NCBI GenBank assembly: GCA_963789825.1
Contig: CAWBME010000007.1
Span: 432,227 to 496,226, forward strand
Length of the DNA stretch: 64,000 nucleotides
Source: PFL42 sp963789825
GTDB taxonomy: Bacteria; Chloroflexota; Anaerolineae; Anaerolineales; E44-bin32
Direction: 5' to 3'
This document shows positions 37,111 through 44,183 of this stretch, one piece after another. Made by a program: the position numbers and the translations under genes. Below the pieces are notes generated by a model. That model ran no database searches, was not told where the DNA came from, and saw nothing but the letters and a program-made list of their open reading frames with translations. Within the stretch, counting starts at the first letter, position 1, and each line of letters opens with the position of its first letter.

Positions 37111-37923
37111 CTAGTTCTTTCTCATCCACTCCTCCCAAGACTCGACCTCGACGCCTCGGTCCTCGAGCATCTGCCTAGCCCTAGCCCTCCCAGCCTTCGT
37201 CACGAAGTATCCATCAAGGTCCTTGCCAAGGTGTTCTAGGTAGACGCTCGGATTCACTCCCTTCCTGACCGTATCCTGCCAGAAGTTCTCGTGAGTGAAT
37301 GACCAAAGATGATCGGTATCGCAGACGATCTGGATCGAACGCGGCAGGTCGCCCATGGCGGCCAATTGCTCTGGCTTGTCGTGGAAGAAGATGGCCTTGT
37401 AGATCATCTCCTTCTGTTCATCTGTGAGGGGTGGCTCCAGCGGGTGTTCCCTCAAGATCCGCTGCGCCAGATCGCGCCCAAGTTCCGCGTGTCGCGCCTT
37501 GGGACCGACCGCGGCGCTTGACAATGCCAACCCTTCGACGCCGAGGCTGTCGGCGATTTCCTGTTCAGTCATCTGGCTCCAACCAGAATCATGCAGAATG
37601 AAGGCGACGTGCACGACTCGCTCGTCAACGGTCCTGGGGGTTGCCTGGATCAGCTCCCTCGCGAAGGGCAGGCATGTAGCTACATGGACATCAGTGGTGC
37701 GTACGTGAAGATACGGAAGCACCAGATTGAATAGGTCGCTGTATTCCGGGTCGACCAACTCCGCGTACTTGGCATCCCAACGGATATAGGTGAGGTAGTG
37801 TACGAGCTCCGGAGCGATGGAAGTCGACTGGGGAACCTGCAGGTGCAGGTCTGAGGGGATCCATGCTGGGTCACCGGTTGGGAGAACGAGAGCCTTGAAG
37901 GGTGCAACCTGTTGGGCAGCCAT
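37111..37923 (-). CDS. HD-domain phosphohydrolase
   Basis: The 270-residue protein has a metal-dependent phosphohydrolase (HD) domain. HVAFILHDSGWSQM carries the HD pair near residue 111. A nearby upstream His (HVHVAT region) and a downstream Asp/His pair (IYKAIFFHDKPEQLA) complete a likely metal site. Relatives hydrolyse nucleotides or phosphorylated small molecules; the substrate is unknown. The ATG at 37923 starts MAAQQVAPFK. It ends 3 bp before the attC-like remnant, consistent with an old cassette. Confidence 0.8.
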   Translation of the reverse strand: MAAQQVAPFKALVLPTGDPAWIPSDLHLQVPQSTSIAPELVHYLTYIRWDAKYAELVDPEYSDLFNLVLPYLHVRTTDVHVATCLPFARELIQATPRTVDERVVHVAFILHDSGWSQMTEQEIADSLGVEGLALSSAAVGPKARHAELGRDLAQRILREHPLEPPLTDEQKEMIYKAIFFHDKPEQLAAMGDLPRSIQIVCDTDHLWSFTHENFWQDTVRKGVNPSVYLEHLGKDLDGYFVTKAGRARARQMLEDRGVEVESWEEWMRKN

Positions 37924-38255
37924 GGTGCCTCCACCTGAGGATGCAGCACTTGAAGACGGACCTGGGCAGGAGCCCCAACGACCACGAGTCTAGCCCCTCG
38001 GCGGATGCGGGGAGTGCTCCTTGGAACTCTAGACCAGACCGCCGCGCAAGACAAGCCTCCCCGAAATCCCAGCCCGCCGGGTCAACTTCGGGGAGTTGCT
38101 AGGCGGCTCGGGCAAGTGGGCCCAGTGTCCCCCGAAGCATGGGGGCGCTCCTTCGATGCCGGGATTCATCACGCCCAACTGGGATGTGCTCACAGGGAGC
38201 GTGCGCTCAGGATGCTTGGCCCCCAACCGGGTTTGGCAAGACATCCCACGGGGTG

Positions 38256-38483
38256 CTACGTTTTCTTGGAGGGCGCGTGGACCCATCCCTTGTCCGTGGA
38301 CGCCTTCCAGAGTGCCATTGCGTGGCCATGACCCAAATCGAAATCCTTCTTGAACCAGGCGACCAGTTCGCTTGCCTTCATGTCTGGGCGTTACACGCCG
38401 GGCTTTGCAGCTAGCTTGCAGAAGTCCTCCGGTGTCTTCCCGGCAATAGCCTTGATGTTGTCCAGATGCACCAGAAATGACAC
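38256..38483 (-). pseudogene. DUF4287 protein with in-frame TAA
   Basis: From the GTG at 38483 the frame reads VSFLVHLDNIKAIAGKTPED and FCKLAAKPGV. It meets a TAA at 38391-38393 and continues in the same frame with MKASELVAWFKKDFDLGHGH and AMALW. Both halves match the DUF4287 family (about 75 residues; conserved KTPEDF and GHGHAMA). The stop removes the second half, so it is probably inactive. A cassette site follows upstream at 38568. Confidence 0.7.
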
Positions 38484-38567
38484 TGCTACTTGGCTAGCTA
38501 CCTCCCATGGGATCACCAATTGCTCACGACCTAGCCGCTTCGGGGACTCGATGGAGTTGCGACAGCC

Positions 38568-38805
38568 GCCCAACGGCCTCGAGCTACACCCGCCCTTCCC
38601 GCAGGACATCGGGACGATGTGCGGGCTTGGCAAGGGTGCCGCTCGGCGGCTCGGGCTCACTTCCATTCTCGTCTCGCGCCAACCAGTTGGCAGGCAACCC
38701 GCCTCCACTCTTCCCACGCCAGCCGAGTCGGCTTCCCTGGCCTCCCGTAGGACACCGGGACGATGTGCGGCCTGGGCAGGCAGCGAACACTGCCAGGCGG
38801 CCTGT
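38568..38805 (-). repeat. attC site, old long-arm type
   Basis: GCCCAACGGCCTCGAGCTA starts the left arm. Both arms carry inserted hairpin motifs (38604-38623 and 38750-38769). CGGCGGCTCGGGCT, CATTCTCGTCTCGCGCC and GCCAGCCGAGTCGG mark the rest. The right core is degenerate (AACACTGCCAGGCGG). It lies 58 bp downstream of the SH3 lipoprotein gene. Confidence 0.75.
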
Positions 38806-38863
38806 GCCGTGCAGGCCACTGGCAGTAGGGCTGGTTGTGGCCGCTGATCAGCACCCAGTCGGG

Positions 38864-39904
38864 CTACCTCACAACTGTTGGCACGGCCGTGGCACGTGGA
38901 ACGGGAATTAGAACAACTGTGGGGACGGCCGTGGCACGTGGAACGGGTACCAGAACGACCGTGGCAACGGCGGTGGCACGTCGAACGGGCATCAATGGGC
39001 CGGCTGGCAGGGAGCAACTGACCGGGGTGGGGCCGCCGCCAATCGGTGTGGGGCAGCCACCATCCGATGAAGAGGGTCCGCCAGGATAGGAGCAGCTGAC
39101 GGGCGTGGGACCGCCGCCGATCGGTGTGGGGCAGCCACCATCCGATGAAGAGGGTCCGCCAGGATAGGAGCAGCTGACCGGGGTGGGACCGCCGCCGATC
39201 GGTGTGGGGCAGCCACCTTCCGATGAAGACGGTCCGCCAGGATAGGAGCAGCTGACGGGCGTGGGACCGCCGCCGATCGGCGTGGGGCAGCCACCATCCG
39301 ATGAAGAGGGTCCGCCAGGATAGGAGCAGCTGACCGGGGTGGGACCGCCGCCGATCGGTGTGGGGCAGCCACCATCCGATGAAGAGGGTCCGCCAGGATA
39401 GGAGCAGCTGACCGGGGTGGGACCGCCGCCGATCGGTGTGGGGCAGCCGGCAACGGGTGAAGAGGCGCCGACCGGAGTGACGCAGCCTACCGGGGTCGGG
39501 CCGCCGCCGACCGGTGTGGGGCAATTGCCGCTATCTCCGTGCCCAGTGACTGCAGTCGGTGTGGGGGGAGGAGTAGAGATCGGGAGGCCAACGGGATAGT
39601 CGGTGGCAGTGATGGAAGCCGACGTCAGCCACCCCAGGACCTCTTGCTTGGACGGATCCTTGATCAGCAAGTAGTCGCCGCTCGGGCTTAGGCCCACTGC
39701 CTCGACCTGCTGGCCAGGGTTGATGATGGTGACCAAATCGTAGACCTGCCCCGGGCCTGAGCGGACCTCGGTAGCCACACGTACAGTCACGATCAGATCG
39801 GTGGTTTGGGTCGGTTGGCTGCTTTCGCGACCCGGGAAGTTGCACGAGGAGAGCACGAGCGCTGCTGCAATAACAACCATGAAGACGAACCTGCCTCTTG
39901 TCAT
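38864..39904 (-). CDS. Lipoprotein with SH3 domain and Cys/Pro/Gly tandem repeats
   Basis: The 346-residue protein has a lipoprotein signal peptide (VFMVVIAAALVLSSCNF), then a bacterial SH3 domain (about residues 38-100) containing VRSGPGQVYDLVTIINPGQQ. A Pro/Thr linker (STPPPTPTAV) follows, then six near-identical 26-residue repeats each with two Cys and the core CPTPIGGGPTPVSCS. The C-terminus has three copies of PRATAVPTVV. It probably sits on the cell surface; the SH3 domain may bind cell-wall peptides, and the Cys pairs may form disulfides. Thr/Pro linkers of this kind are typical of Anaerolineae. The repeats were likely expanded by recombination. Confidence 0.75.
   Translation of the reverse strand: MTRGRFVFMVVIAAALVLSSCNFPGRESSQPTQTTDLIVTVRVATEVRSGPGQVYDLVTIINPGQQVEAVGLSPSGDYLLIKDPSKQEVLGWLTSASITATDYPVGLPISTPPPTPTAVTGHGDSGNCPTPVGGGPTPVGCVTPVGASSPVAGCPTPIGGGPTPVSCSYPGGPSSSDGGCPTPIGGGPTPVSCSYPGGPSSSDGGCPTPIGGGPTPVSCSYPGGPSSSEGGCPTPIGGGPTPVSCSYPGGPSSSDGGCPTPIGGGPTPVSCSYPGGPSSSDGGCPTPIGGGPTPVSCSLPAGPLMPVRRATAVATVVLVPVPRATAVPTVVLIPVPRATAVPTVVR
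39010..39450 (-). repeat. In-frame 78-bp tandem repeat array
   Basis: About five and a half copies of a 78-bp unit, each coding 26 residues, lie inside the SH3 lipoprotein gene. Copies differ by only a few bases, indicating recent expansion or gene conversion. They are coding, not a CRISPR array. Confidence 0.9.
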
Positions 39905-40011
39905 ACTTCCTCCAGAGAGTGCATGAGCAACAAGTCGAACCCCGAGACCGGAGCGCATGGCCAGAAACCAACCGTGCACCCAAAGCCCCAATCCGGACCT
40001 GGAACCGAGCC

Positions 40012-40194
40012 GCCCAACGGCCTCGGGCTTGGCAAGGGTGCTGCCCAGCGGATCGGGATAGCCACCATTCTCGCGCTGAATTGACGGCGGGCCAACCAGG
40101 CCACTCTACTCGCCCGCCAGCCAAGTCGGCTTCCCTGGCCTCCCACAGGACACCGGGACGATGTGCGGCCTGGGCAGGCAGCGAGTTGGTAGGC
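40012..40194 (-). repeat. attC site, old long-arm type
   Basis: GCCCAAC (40012-40018) begins the left arm, followed by CGGCCTCGGGCTTGGCAAGG. The right arm GCCAGCCAAGTCGG carries the inserted hairpin motif at 40148-40167 and ends GCGAGTTGGTAGGC. The site follows the small membrane-protein gene on the minus strand. Confidence 0.8.
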
Positions 40195-40260
40195 GCCCTG
40201 GTTGCCTGGGCATCATCATAAATCGACGAATGAAGGCCGACTCCCAGAGGGTCAGTTGCC

Positions 40261-40635
40261 CTAGTTGGTGTCTTCTAGGTGGAGCCGGTGGAGCAGCCGA
40301 TGAGCGAATGGGGCAACGAGAACTGCCGCTATTGCCAGGAATGCCACGCCCGCATAGAGAGCATAGAACGTGGCAAACAGCTTGCCAGACACACTTGCGA
40401 TCTCGTTGACAGGACCCATCCCCCCCAGAATCATCGCGGCGTTCATGAGGGCGTCAATCCATGTGAGCCCAGCCAGGAAGTGGTAGCCGAAAACGCCAAT
40501 AGCGAGGGAGACGCCTATGACGCAGAAGGCAAGCAGGACATGGGAGATGATGCGCGTGAGGAAGAGCTTGCGCGGTAGAACTGGTTGAGTTCGATGCTCG
40601 TATCGAAGGACGCTGCGCGAAGTACGCTTCGTCAT
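40261..40635 (-). CDS. Cassette-encoded membrane protein, three helices
   Basis: The 124-residue protein has three transmembrane segments: ISHVLLAFCVIGVSLAIGVF, AALMNAAMILGGMG-like second, and ATFYALYAGVAFLAIAAVLV third, with a basic C-terminus FAHRLLHRLHLE. The MNAAMILGGMGPV segment between helices resembles small ion-channel-like proteins seen as single genes in many bacteria, though no selectivity filter is present. The ATG at 40635 (MTKRTSRSV) follows GGAAGG. It occupies one cassette between attC sites at 40012 and 40662. Confidence 0.75.
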   Translation of the reverse strand: MTKRTSRSVLRYEHRTQPVLPRKLFLTRIISHVLLAFCVIGVSLAIGVFGYHFLAGLTWIDALMNAAMILGGMGPVNEIASVSGKLFATFYALYAGVAFLAIAAVLVAPFAHRLLHRLHLEDTN

Positions 40636-40661
40636 CGGAAGGCCTTTCACCCTTGATGGGC

Positions 40662-40790
40662 ACCCAACGGCCTCGAGCGAAGCCGCTCGGCCGCTCGCGA
40701 TTGCCACCATTCTCGCGCCAGCCAGACGGCAGGCCAAGCGCCGCTCCGTTTTCGCCCATCATGCGAGACGGCTTCAGGGCGTTGTTGGGC
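40662..40790 (-). repeat. attC site
   Basis: ACCCAAC (40662-40668) and GTTGGGC (40784-40790) are the core boxes. The left arm is GGCCTCGAGCGAAGCCGC and the right arm GCGAGACGGCTTCAGGGC; they can pair. The centre ATTCTCGCGCC is shared with other sites. Confidence 0.85.
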
Positions 40791-40896
40791 CGCAATGGGT
40801 TGCCGTGCTTTGGGTCGAAGACTGCCCTCGGGCACTTCGCTTGTCACTGCCTCGGGCAGGATGCATCGAGGTCCGTGGGCCGCGTTGACATGCGTC

Positions 40897-41205
40897 CTAG
40901 CAGTACACGGAGCCGCAATGGATTCCGAGGATAGTGTCCATCTCACCCATGCCCGCACTCCACCATCTGCCACGAAACGCGTAGTGGGCGTCCTCCAAGT
41001 CCTCGATCACCCACTCGATTGTGGATGATTCGCCAGGCGCCGGCTCCACCTTACGAAAGTCGCCACCCGATCGCTCAGACCCTATCCATTCGACTACATA
41101 AGAGATGAGGATGATGTCCTGGACGAATGCAATCTCTCGCTGCAGCGTCAAGAGCTCCCCCGACACATTCTCGATCGGGAAGGCGACCTCAAGCCGAGTC
41201 TCCAT
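40897..41205 (-). CDS. Cassette hypothetical protein, second gene of a pair
   Basis: The 102-residue protein is soluble and beta-rich (FPIENVSGELLTLQREIAFV, then WIGSERSGGDF), with two Cys at the very end (HCGSVYC). No family was recognised. The ATG at 41205 lies 4 bp after the stop of a 46-residue exported peptide gene, so both are probably made from one message. Two-gene cassettes are unusual. The stop is 107 bp before the attC core. Confidence 0.6.
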   Translation of the reverse strand: METRLEVAFPIENVSGELLTLQREIAFVQDIILISYVVEWIGSERSGGDFRKVEPAPGESSTIEWVIEDLEDAHYAFRGRWWSAGMGEMDTILGIHCGSVYC

Positions 41206-41209
41206 CGGG

Positions 41210-41350
41210 TCAGTTGCTGCGGCTCACCCTGAGGGTCGCCAGGATGTCTCTGTCGGTCCTTCCATCGACGACGGGGTCGCCAAGCCAGTCACGTGCGCCG
41301 ACCGAGATCTGCGCCACCAGCAGCACAAGGACGAAACGGAACCAGTTCAC
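41210..41350 (-). CDS. 46-residue peptide with hydrophobic N-terminus
   Basis: A GTG at 41350 opens a frame of 46 residues starting VNWFRFVLVLLVAQISVGAR, a signal peptide or membrane anchor. The rest (DWLGDPVVDGRTDRDILATL) is polar. It stops with TGA 4 bp before the ATG of the next cassette gene. The tight spacing supports coexpression. It may be exported; the role is unknown. It is too short for most gene callers. Confidence 0.5.
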   Translation of the reverse strand: MNWFRFVLVLLVAQISVGARDWLGDPVVDGRTDRDILATLRVSRSN

Positions 41351-41421
41351 TGCACCGCCCTACCCGGATCGTGGGCGGCGTCGATGGCTCATGCCTTCTC
41401 CATCGAAGACCGGGGATTGCG

Positions 41422-41533
41422 GCCTTACGGCCTCGAGATGAGCCCCCCGGCCAACACGTGGTCTTGCGCGGTTGGGTGCTGGGTTCGGGGCAATGTGCCG
41501 CTCGAACCAAACCGAAGCATGGAGCAGTTAGGC
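41422..41533 (-). repeat. attC site, partly degenerate
   Basis: GCCTTAC at 41422-41428 (left core, one change) and GTTAGGC at 41527-41533 are visible. The left arm GGCCTCGAGATGAGCC is recognisable, while the right arm differs from other sites. Confidence 0.65.
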
Positions 41534-41708
41534 AGGAACCTGAGGGACTGGGTCGACCCTCGTCACTTCGGGCGGTTGCATGACGCCAGGGCTCCGGGCT
41601 GCTTCACGGACCTCGGTCGACTGGAAGAACTTGCGCGCCCCGGCCGCGTCCTCGGATCCTGCCAGGAGGATGAGATCGTTGGGTTTGTCGCAGCAACGGA
41701 AGACCCTG
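41528..41708 (-). pseudogene. C-terminal fragment of a small cyclase/monooxygenase-like protein
   Basis: An open frame on the minus strand reads RCCDKPNDLILLAGSEDAAG, ARKFFQSTEVREAARSPGV and ends at a TAA that lies inside the attC core (GCCTAAC). The pattern KPNDLI..AGSEDAAGARKFFQS.EVREA matches the C-terminal half of small cyclase/stress-response proteins found in cassettes. The N-terminal half is missing; the DUF1801 gene ends at 41736 just upstream. Deletion is the likely cause. Confidence 0.5.
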
Positions 41709-41735
41709 GGCGGGGCTCCAGGGTGAGCGCAGTCC

Positions 41736-42245
41736 TCAGCTCACCGCTTTCTTCACGAGGGCGCTGATCTTTGCCTCTTCGGCGGAGGTCAACTCCTTCA
41801 GCGCGAAGGAGGTCGGCCACATGGCGCCTTCGTCGAGGTTCGCCTCGTCGCTGAAGCCGAACGTCGCGTACCTCGATTTGAACTTCTGTGCGCTCTGGAA
41901 GAAGCAGACGACCTTGCCGTCCTTGGCGTACGCGGGCATCCCGTACCAGGTCTTCGGCGACAGGGCTGGTGCGCTGGCTGTGACAATGGCATGGAGCCGC
42001 TTGGCCATTGTGCGCTCCGATCCGTGCATCTCGGCGATCTTCGCGAGCACGGCACTTTCTCCGTCCGCCCTGCCCGCTTCCTCCTTCAGCTCTTGGGCGC
42101 GCTCCTTCATCGCAGCTCGTTCCTCGTCCGTGAAGCCCTTGGACTGCTTGTCGGTCGCGGTGGTGCTCTTGGCGGACTTCTGCGTGGCTTTCTTGGTGGT
42201 GCCCTTGGCGGACTTCTGCATGCCCTTCTTATTGGATTGGCTCAT
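41736..42245 (-). CDS. DUF1801 protein with Lys-rich N-terminal extension
   Basis: The 169-residue protein has a 40-residue N-terminal stretch rich in Lys, Ser and Thr with repeats of QKSAKGTT and QKSAKSTT. A DUF1801 domain follows with MAKRLHAIVTASAPALSPKT, WYGMPAYAKDGKVVCFF and GAMWPTSFALKELT. The basic extension is like that of Actinobacterial DUF1801 proteins and could bind nucleic acid. The ATG at 42245 follows GAGGAGGTC. It lies in the cassette region between sites at 41422 and 42473. Confidence 0.85.
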   Translation of the reverse strand: MSQSNKKGMQKSAKGTTKKATQKSAKSTTATDKQSKGFTDEERAAMKERAQELKEEAGRADGESAVLAKIAEMHGSERTMAKRLHAIVTASAPALSPKTWYGMPAYAKDGKVVCFFQSAQKFKSRYATFGFSDEANLDEGAMWPTSFALKELTSAEEAKISALVKKAVS

Positions 42246-42373
42246 AGAGACCTCCTCAAGAAGCGATTGAGTGTCGTTGAAACGGAGTCTTCACCCACCC
42301 TAAATGGGTGGATTCTGCACTTGAGAATGGTGATTCTAGACAGTCAACAGGGCAATCTTCCGACTTGACCGTC

Positions 42374-42472
42374 CTATGCCTTCTGCAGGTCGGCGACGAT
42401 GGTCTCATCCACCTTGAGCATGGCGTCTGTCACTCGTTTGGATCTTTCAGGGTCAGGGGCATCTATCAACTC
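42374..42472 (-). pseudogene. C-terminal tail of a PhnB-like VOC protein
   Basis: A minus-strand frame adjoining the attC reads DAPDPERSKRVTDAMLKVDE and ends IVADLQKA. This is the typical end of PhnB-like VOC proteins (DPDPEKSQRVMKAML-type tail). The rest of the gene is missing and replaced by the attC site. It shows that a cassette was truncated before or during array formation. Confidence 0.6.
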
Positions 42473-42601
42473 ACCCAACGGCCTCGAGCTGAGCTGCCCG
42501 GCGGCTCGGGCTGGGCAGCGTTCTCGCACCAGCCAGGCAAGCGGGCCAACCGCCCTGCCTTTGCGCCCGCCAGCCAAGTCGGCAACAGCAAGTTGTTCGG
42601 C
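42473..42601 (-). repeat. attC site
   Basis: ACCCAAC (42473-42479) and GTTCGGC (42595-42601) are the cores. The left arm GGCCTCGAGCTGAGCTGCCC and right arm GCCAGCCAAGTCGGCAACAG pair with changes relative to the younger sites. Confidence 0.85.
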
Positions 42602-42650
42602 GGCATTCCTCACCCTCCTCGATGCGGGGGATGGGCATGAACTTCTGTCG

Positions 42651-43244
42651 TCAGGGCACCATCGAGACTTGCATGCCGCAGTCCGGCCTGTCGTCGGGCT
42701 CGCCTCGCACTGCAAATTGAAGCGGCGACACAAACCCGAAGTAACGATCCAAGGTCAGCTCCACGATCAAGGGCAGTTGTGCACCCGGAGGCAACGGCGT
42801 GGTGGATTCATAGACCGTCCCTTGTCCGATGACAAGCGATCCATCAGGCGTTTGACCGCCACCGCCGCCGCCACCCTGCGGCTCGAGCACAAGCTCCGAC
42901 CCTCCGTAGAAGATCGTGGCGTTGATGACAGGGGCCGGAGGCGTGTAGTCGGGGGGAGAGCCGTCGGGGGGATAGATTCCGCTGAGGGAGACACTTAGTG
43001 TGACACAGCCAGTCCCGTGCGTGACTCGGGGGACTTCCAGCATGACCCCAGTGCTGCTCGTGATCGGATGAGTGAGAAGCGCAGGTAAGGACACTGCAGC
43101 TTCCTCGGTTGGCGCGGGCGGAACAGCGGTGCTCGCCGTCGGCGGCGAGGGCGATGGCGCCTTGGGTGTGGGCAGAGATAGAGATGGAGCCGGAGAGCAG
43201 GCCGCGCCAAGGAAGATCAGCCCAGCGAGCATCGCGATATTCAT
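42651..43244 (-). CDS. Cassette-encoded lipoprotein
   Basis: The 197-residue protein starts with a lipoprotein signal peptide (MNIAMLAGLIFLGAACS; lipobox Cys 16). A Pro/Ser/Thr-rich linker (residues 20-48) follows, then a beta-rich domain of about 140 residues containing a run of eight Gly near 130 and two Cys near the end (DRPDCGMQ). It should be anchored outside the cytoplasmic membrane. No family was recognised. The ATG at 43244 was set by the signal peptide. It lies in its own cassette ended by the attC at 42473. Confidence 0.75.
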   Translation of the reverse strand: MNIAMLAGLIFLGAACSPAPSLSLPTPKAPSPSPPTASTAVPPAPTEEAAVSLPALLTHPITSSTGVMLEVPRVTHGTGCVTLSVSLSGIYPPDGSPPDYTPPAPVINATIFYGGSELVLEPQGGGGGGGQTPDGSLVIGQGTVYESTTPLPPGAQLPLIVELTLDRYFGFVSPLQFAVRGEPDDRPDCGMQVSMVP

Positions 43245-43315
43245 GGCATGCACTTGCGCAGCCTCCTGCCGGGGATTCTCGGTGCCCCCGCTCCGTATGC
43301 TGACGGGGAGATTCC

Positions 43316-43443
43316 GCCTAACGGAGCGAGCTGAGCTGCCTGGCGGCTCTGGCACCGCTCGACCCATTCTCTCATATCCCGACAGGCAAGGCATCACTGG
43401 GTTTGCTCCCGCCAGCCAGGTCAGCTCCGGCGAGCTGTTCGGC
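43316..43443 (-). repeat. attC site
   Basis: GCCTAAC (43316-43322) and GTTCGGC (43437-43443) bound arms GGAGCGAGCTGAGCTGCCTG and GCCAGCCAGGTCAGCTCCGG. Both arms have matching changes relative to other sites (AGCTG in place of ATGCTG), which preserve pairing. Confidence 0.9.
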
Positions 43444-43469
43444 GGTTGAACGGCAACAAGGGCACGCCT

Positions 43470-44003
43470 TCATGGCGGGGGAGCGCCTAGCACTCCGGGC
43501 AAGCTTTCGGCCCATGTGCAAATCGCAACCCAGTCCCTGATGTCGCTCGCCGGTTCCTTGCCAGCGAACGCTTTGAGGGGAAAGCGCAGGCTCTGAGGAT
43601 CGTACTTGCCGCCAAACATCTCCACAACAGCCGGTGTGAACCAGGCGACCTTGGCCAGTTCCCTGTCCAACTGAGCTCGCGACTCCCGCCACTCAACATC
43701 GTCATGAGGGTCGTGGACGGGGCCTAGCGCGAAGACAGCCACCCTTCGGGTATGGAGTGCAGCGCGGTGACGAGAGAGGAATCCAAGCGCGTCCTTGTGC
43801 CAGCGAAACATAAAGAGCGGCGCCCCCAACACAACAGCGCCATACTGGTTTAGGGAACGCACTTCACGCAGGGGAGCAACTTCTACCCCGAGCCCCCGTT
43901 CTGCAAGCCGCGCAGCTATTGCCTCGGCCACTTCGCTTGTGGATCCGTAGCGTGATGCGTATCCGACCAAGACTGTGTCTGCCACACCCACCCCCGAACT
44001 CAT
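43470..44003 (-). CDS. Flavodoxin-domain protein (HemG-like)
   Basis: The 177-residue protein has a flavodoxin domain. The FMN loop reads VGYASRYGSTSEVAEAIA (residues 13-30), then AVVLGAPLFMFRWHKDALGF and VAVFALGPVHDPHDD. The Trp/Phe-rich middle and the C-terminal LAKVAWFTPAVVEMFGGKYD resemble the protoporphyrinogen oxidase HemG/menaquinone-dependent flavodoxin group. It probably shuttles electrons to or from quinones at the membrane. The ATG at 44003 is the first start. It forms one cassette ended by the attC at 43316. Confidence 0.85.
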   Translation of the reverse strand: MSSGVGVADTVLVGYASRYGSTSEVAEAIAARLAERGLGVEVAPLREVRSLNQYGAVVLGAPLFMFRWHKDALGFLSRHRAALHTRRVAVFALGPVHDPHDDVEWRESRAQLDRELAKVAWFTPAVVEMFGGKYDPQSLRFPLKAFAGKEPASDIRDWVAICTWAESLPGVLGAPPP

Positions 44004-44183
44004 AGCAGAAGCTTGATTGCGCTCTTCCCCGCCGCGACACCATGCAAAGACGCGATTACCAGCCGCCGAACGGTCTCGAGCTAAGCCGCTCGGGAGCTCG
44101 GCCTTCGTGCCTTCATTCTAGGACAACTTGGCAGGCAGACGCCCATTGAACTTCCGGCCGCCAGCCGGGTCAGCATCAGCGAG

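Noticed and set aside
39010..39450. CRISPR-like regular repeats
   Set aside because: The 78-bp units are contiguous without unique spacers and are in frame inside a lipoprotein gene; no cas genes.
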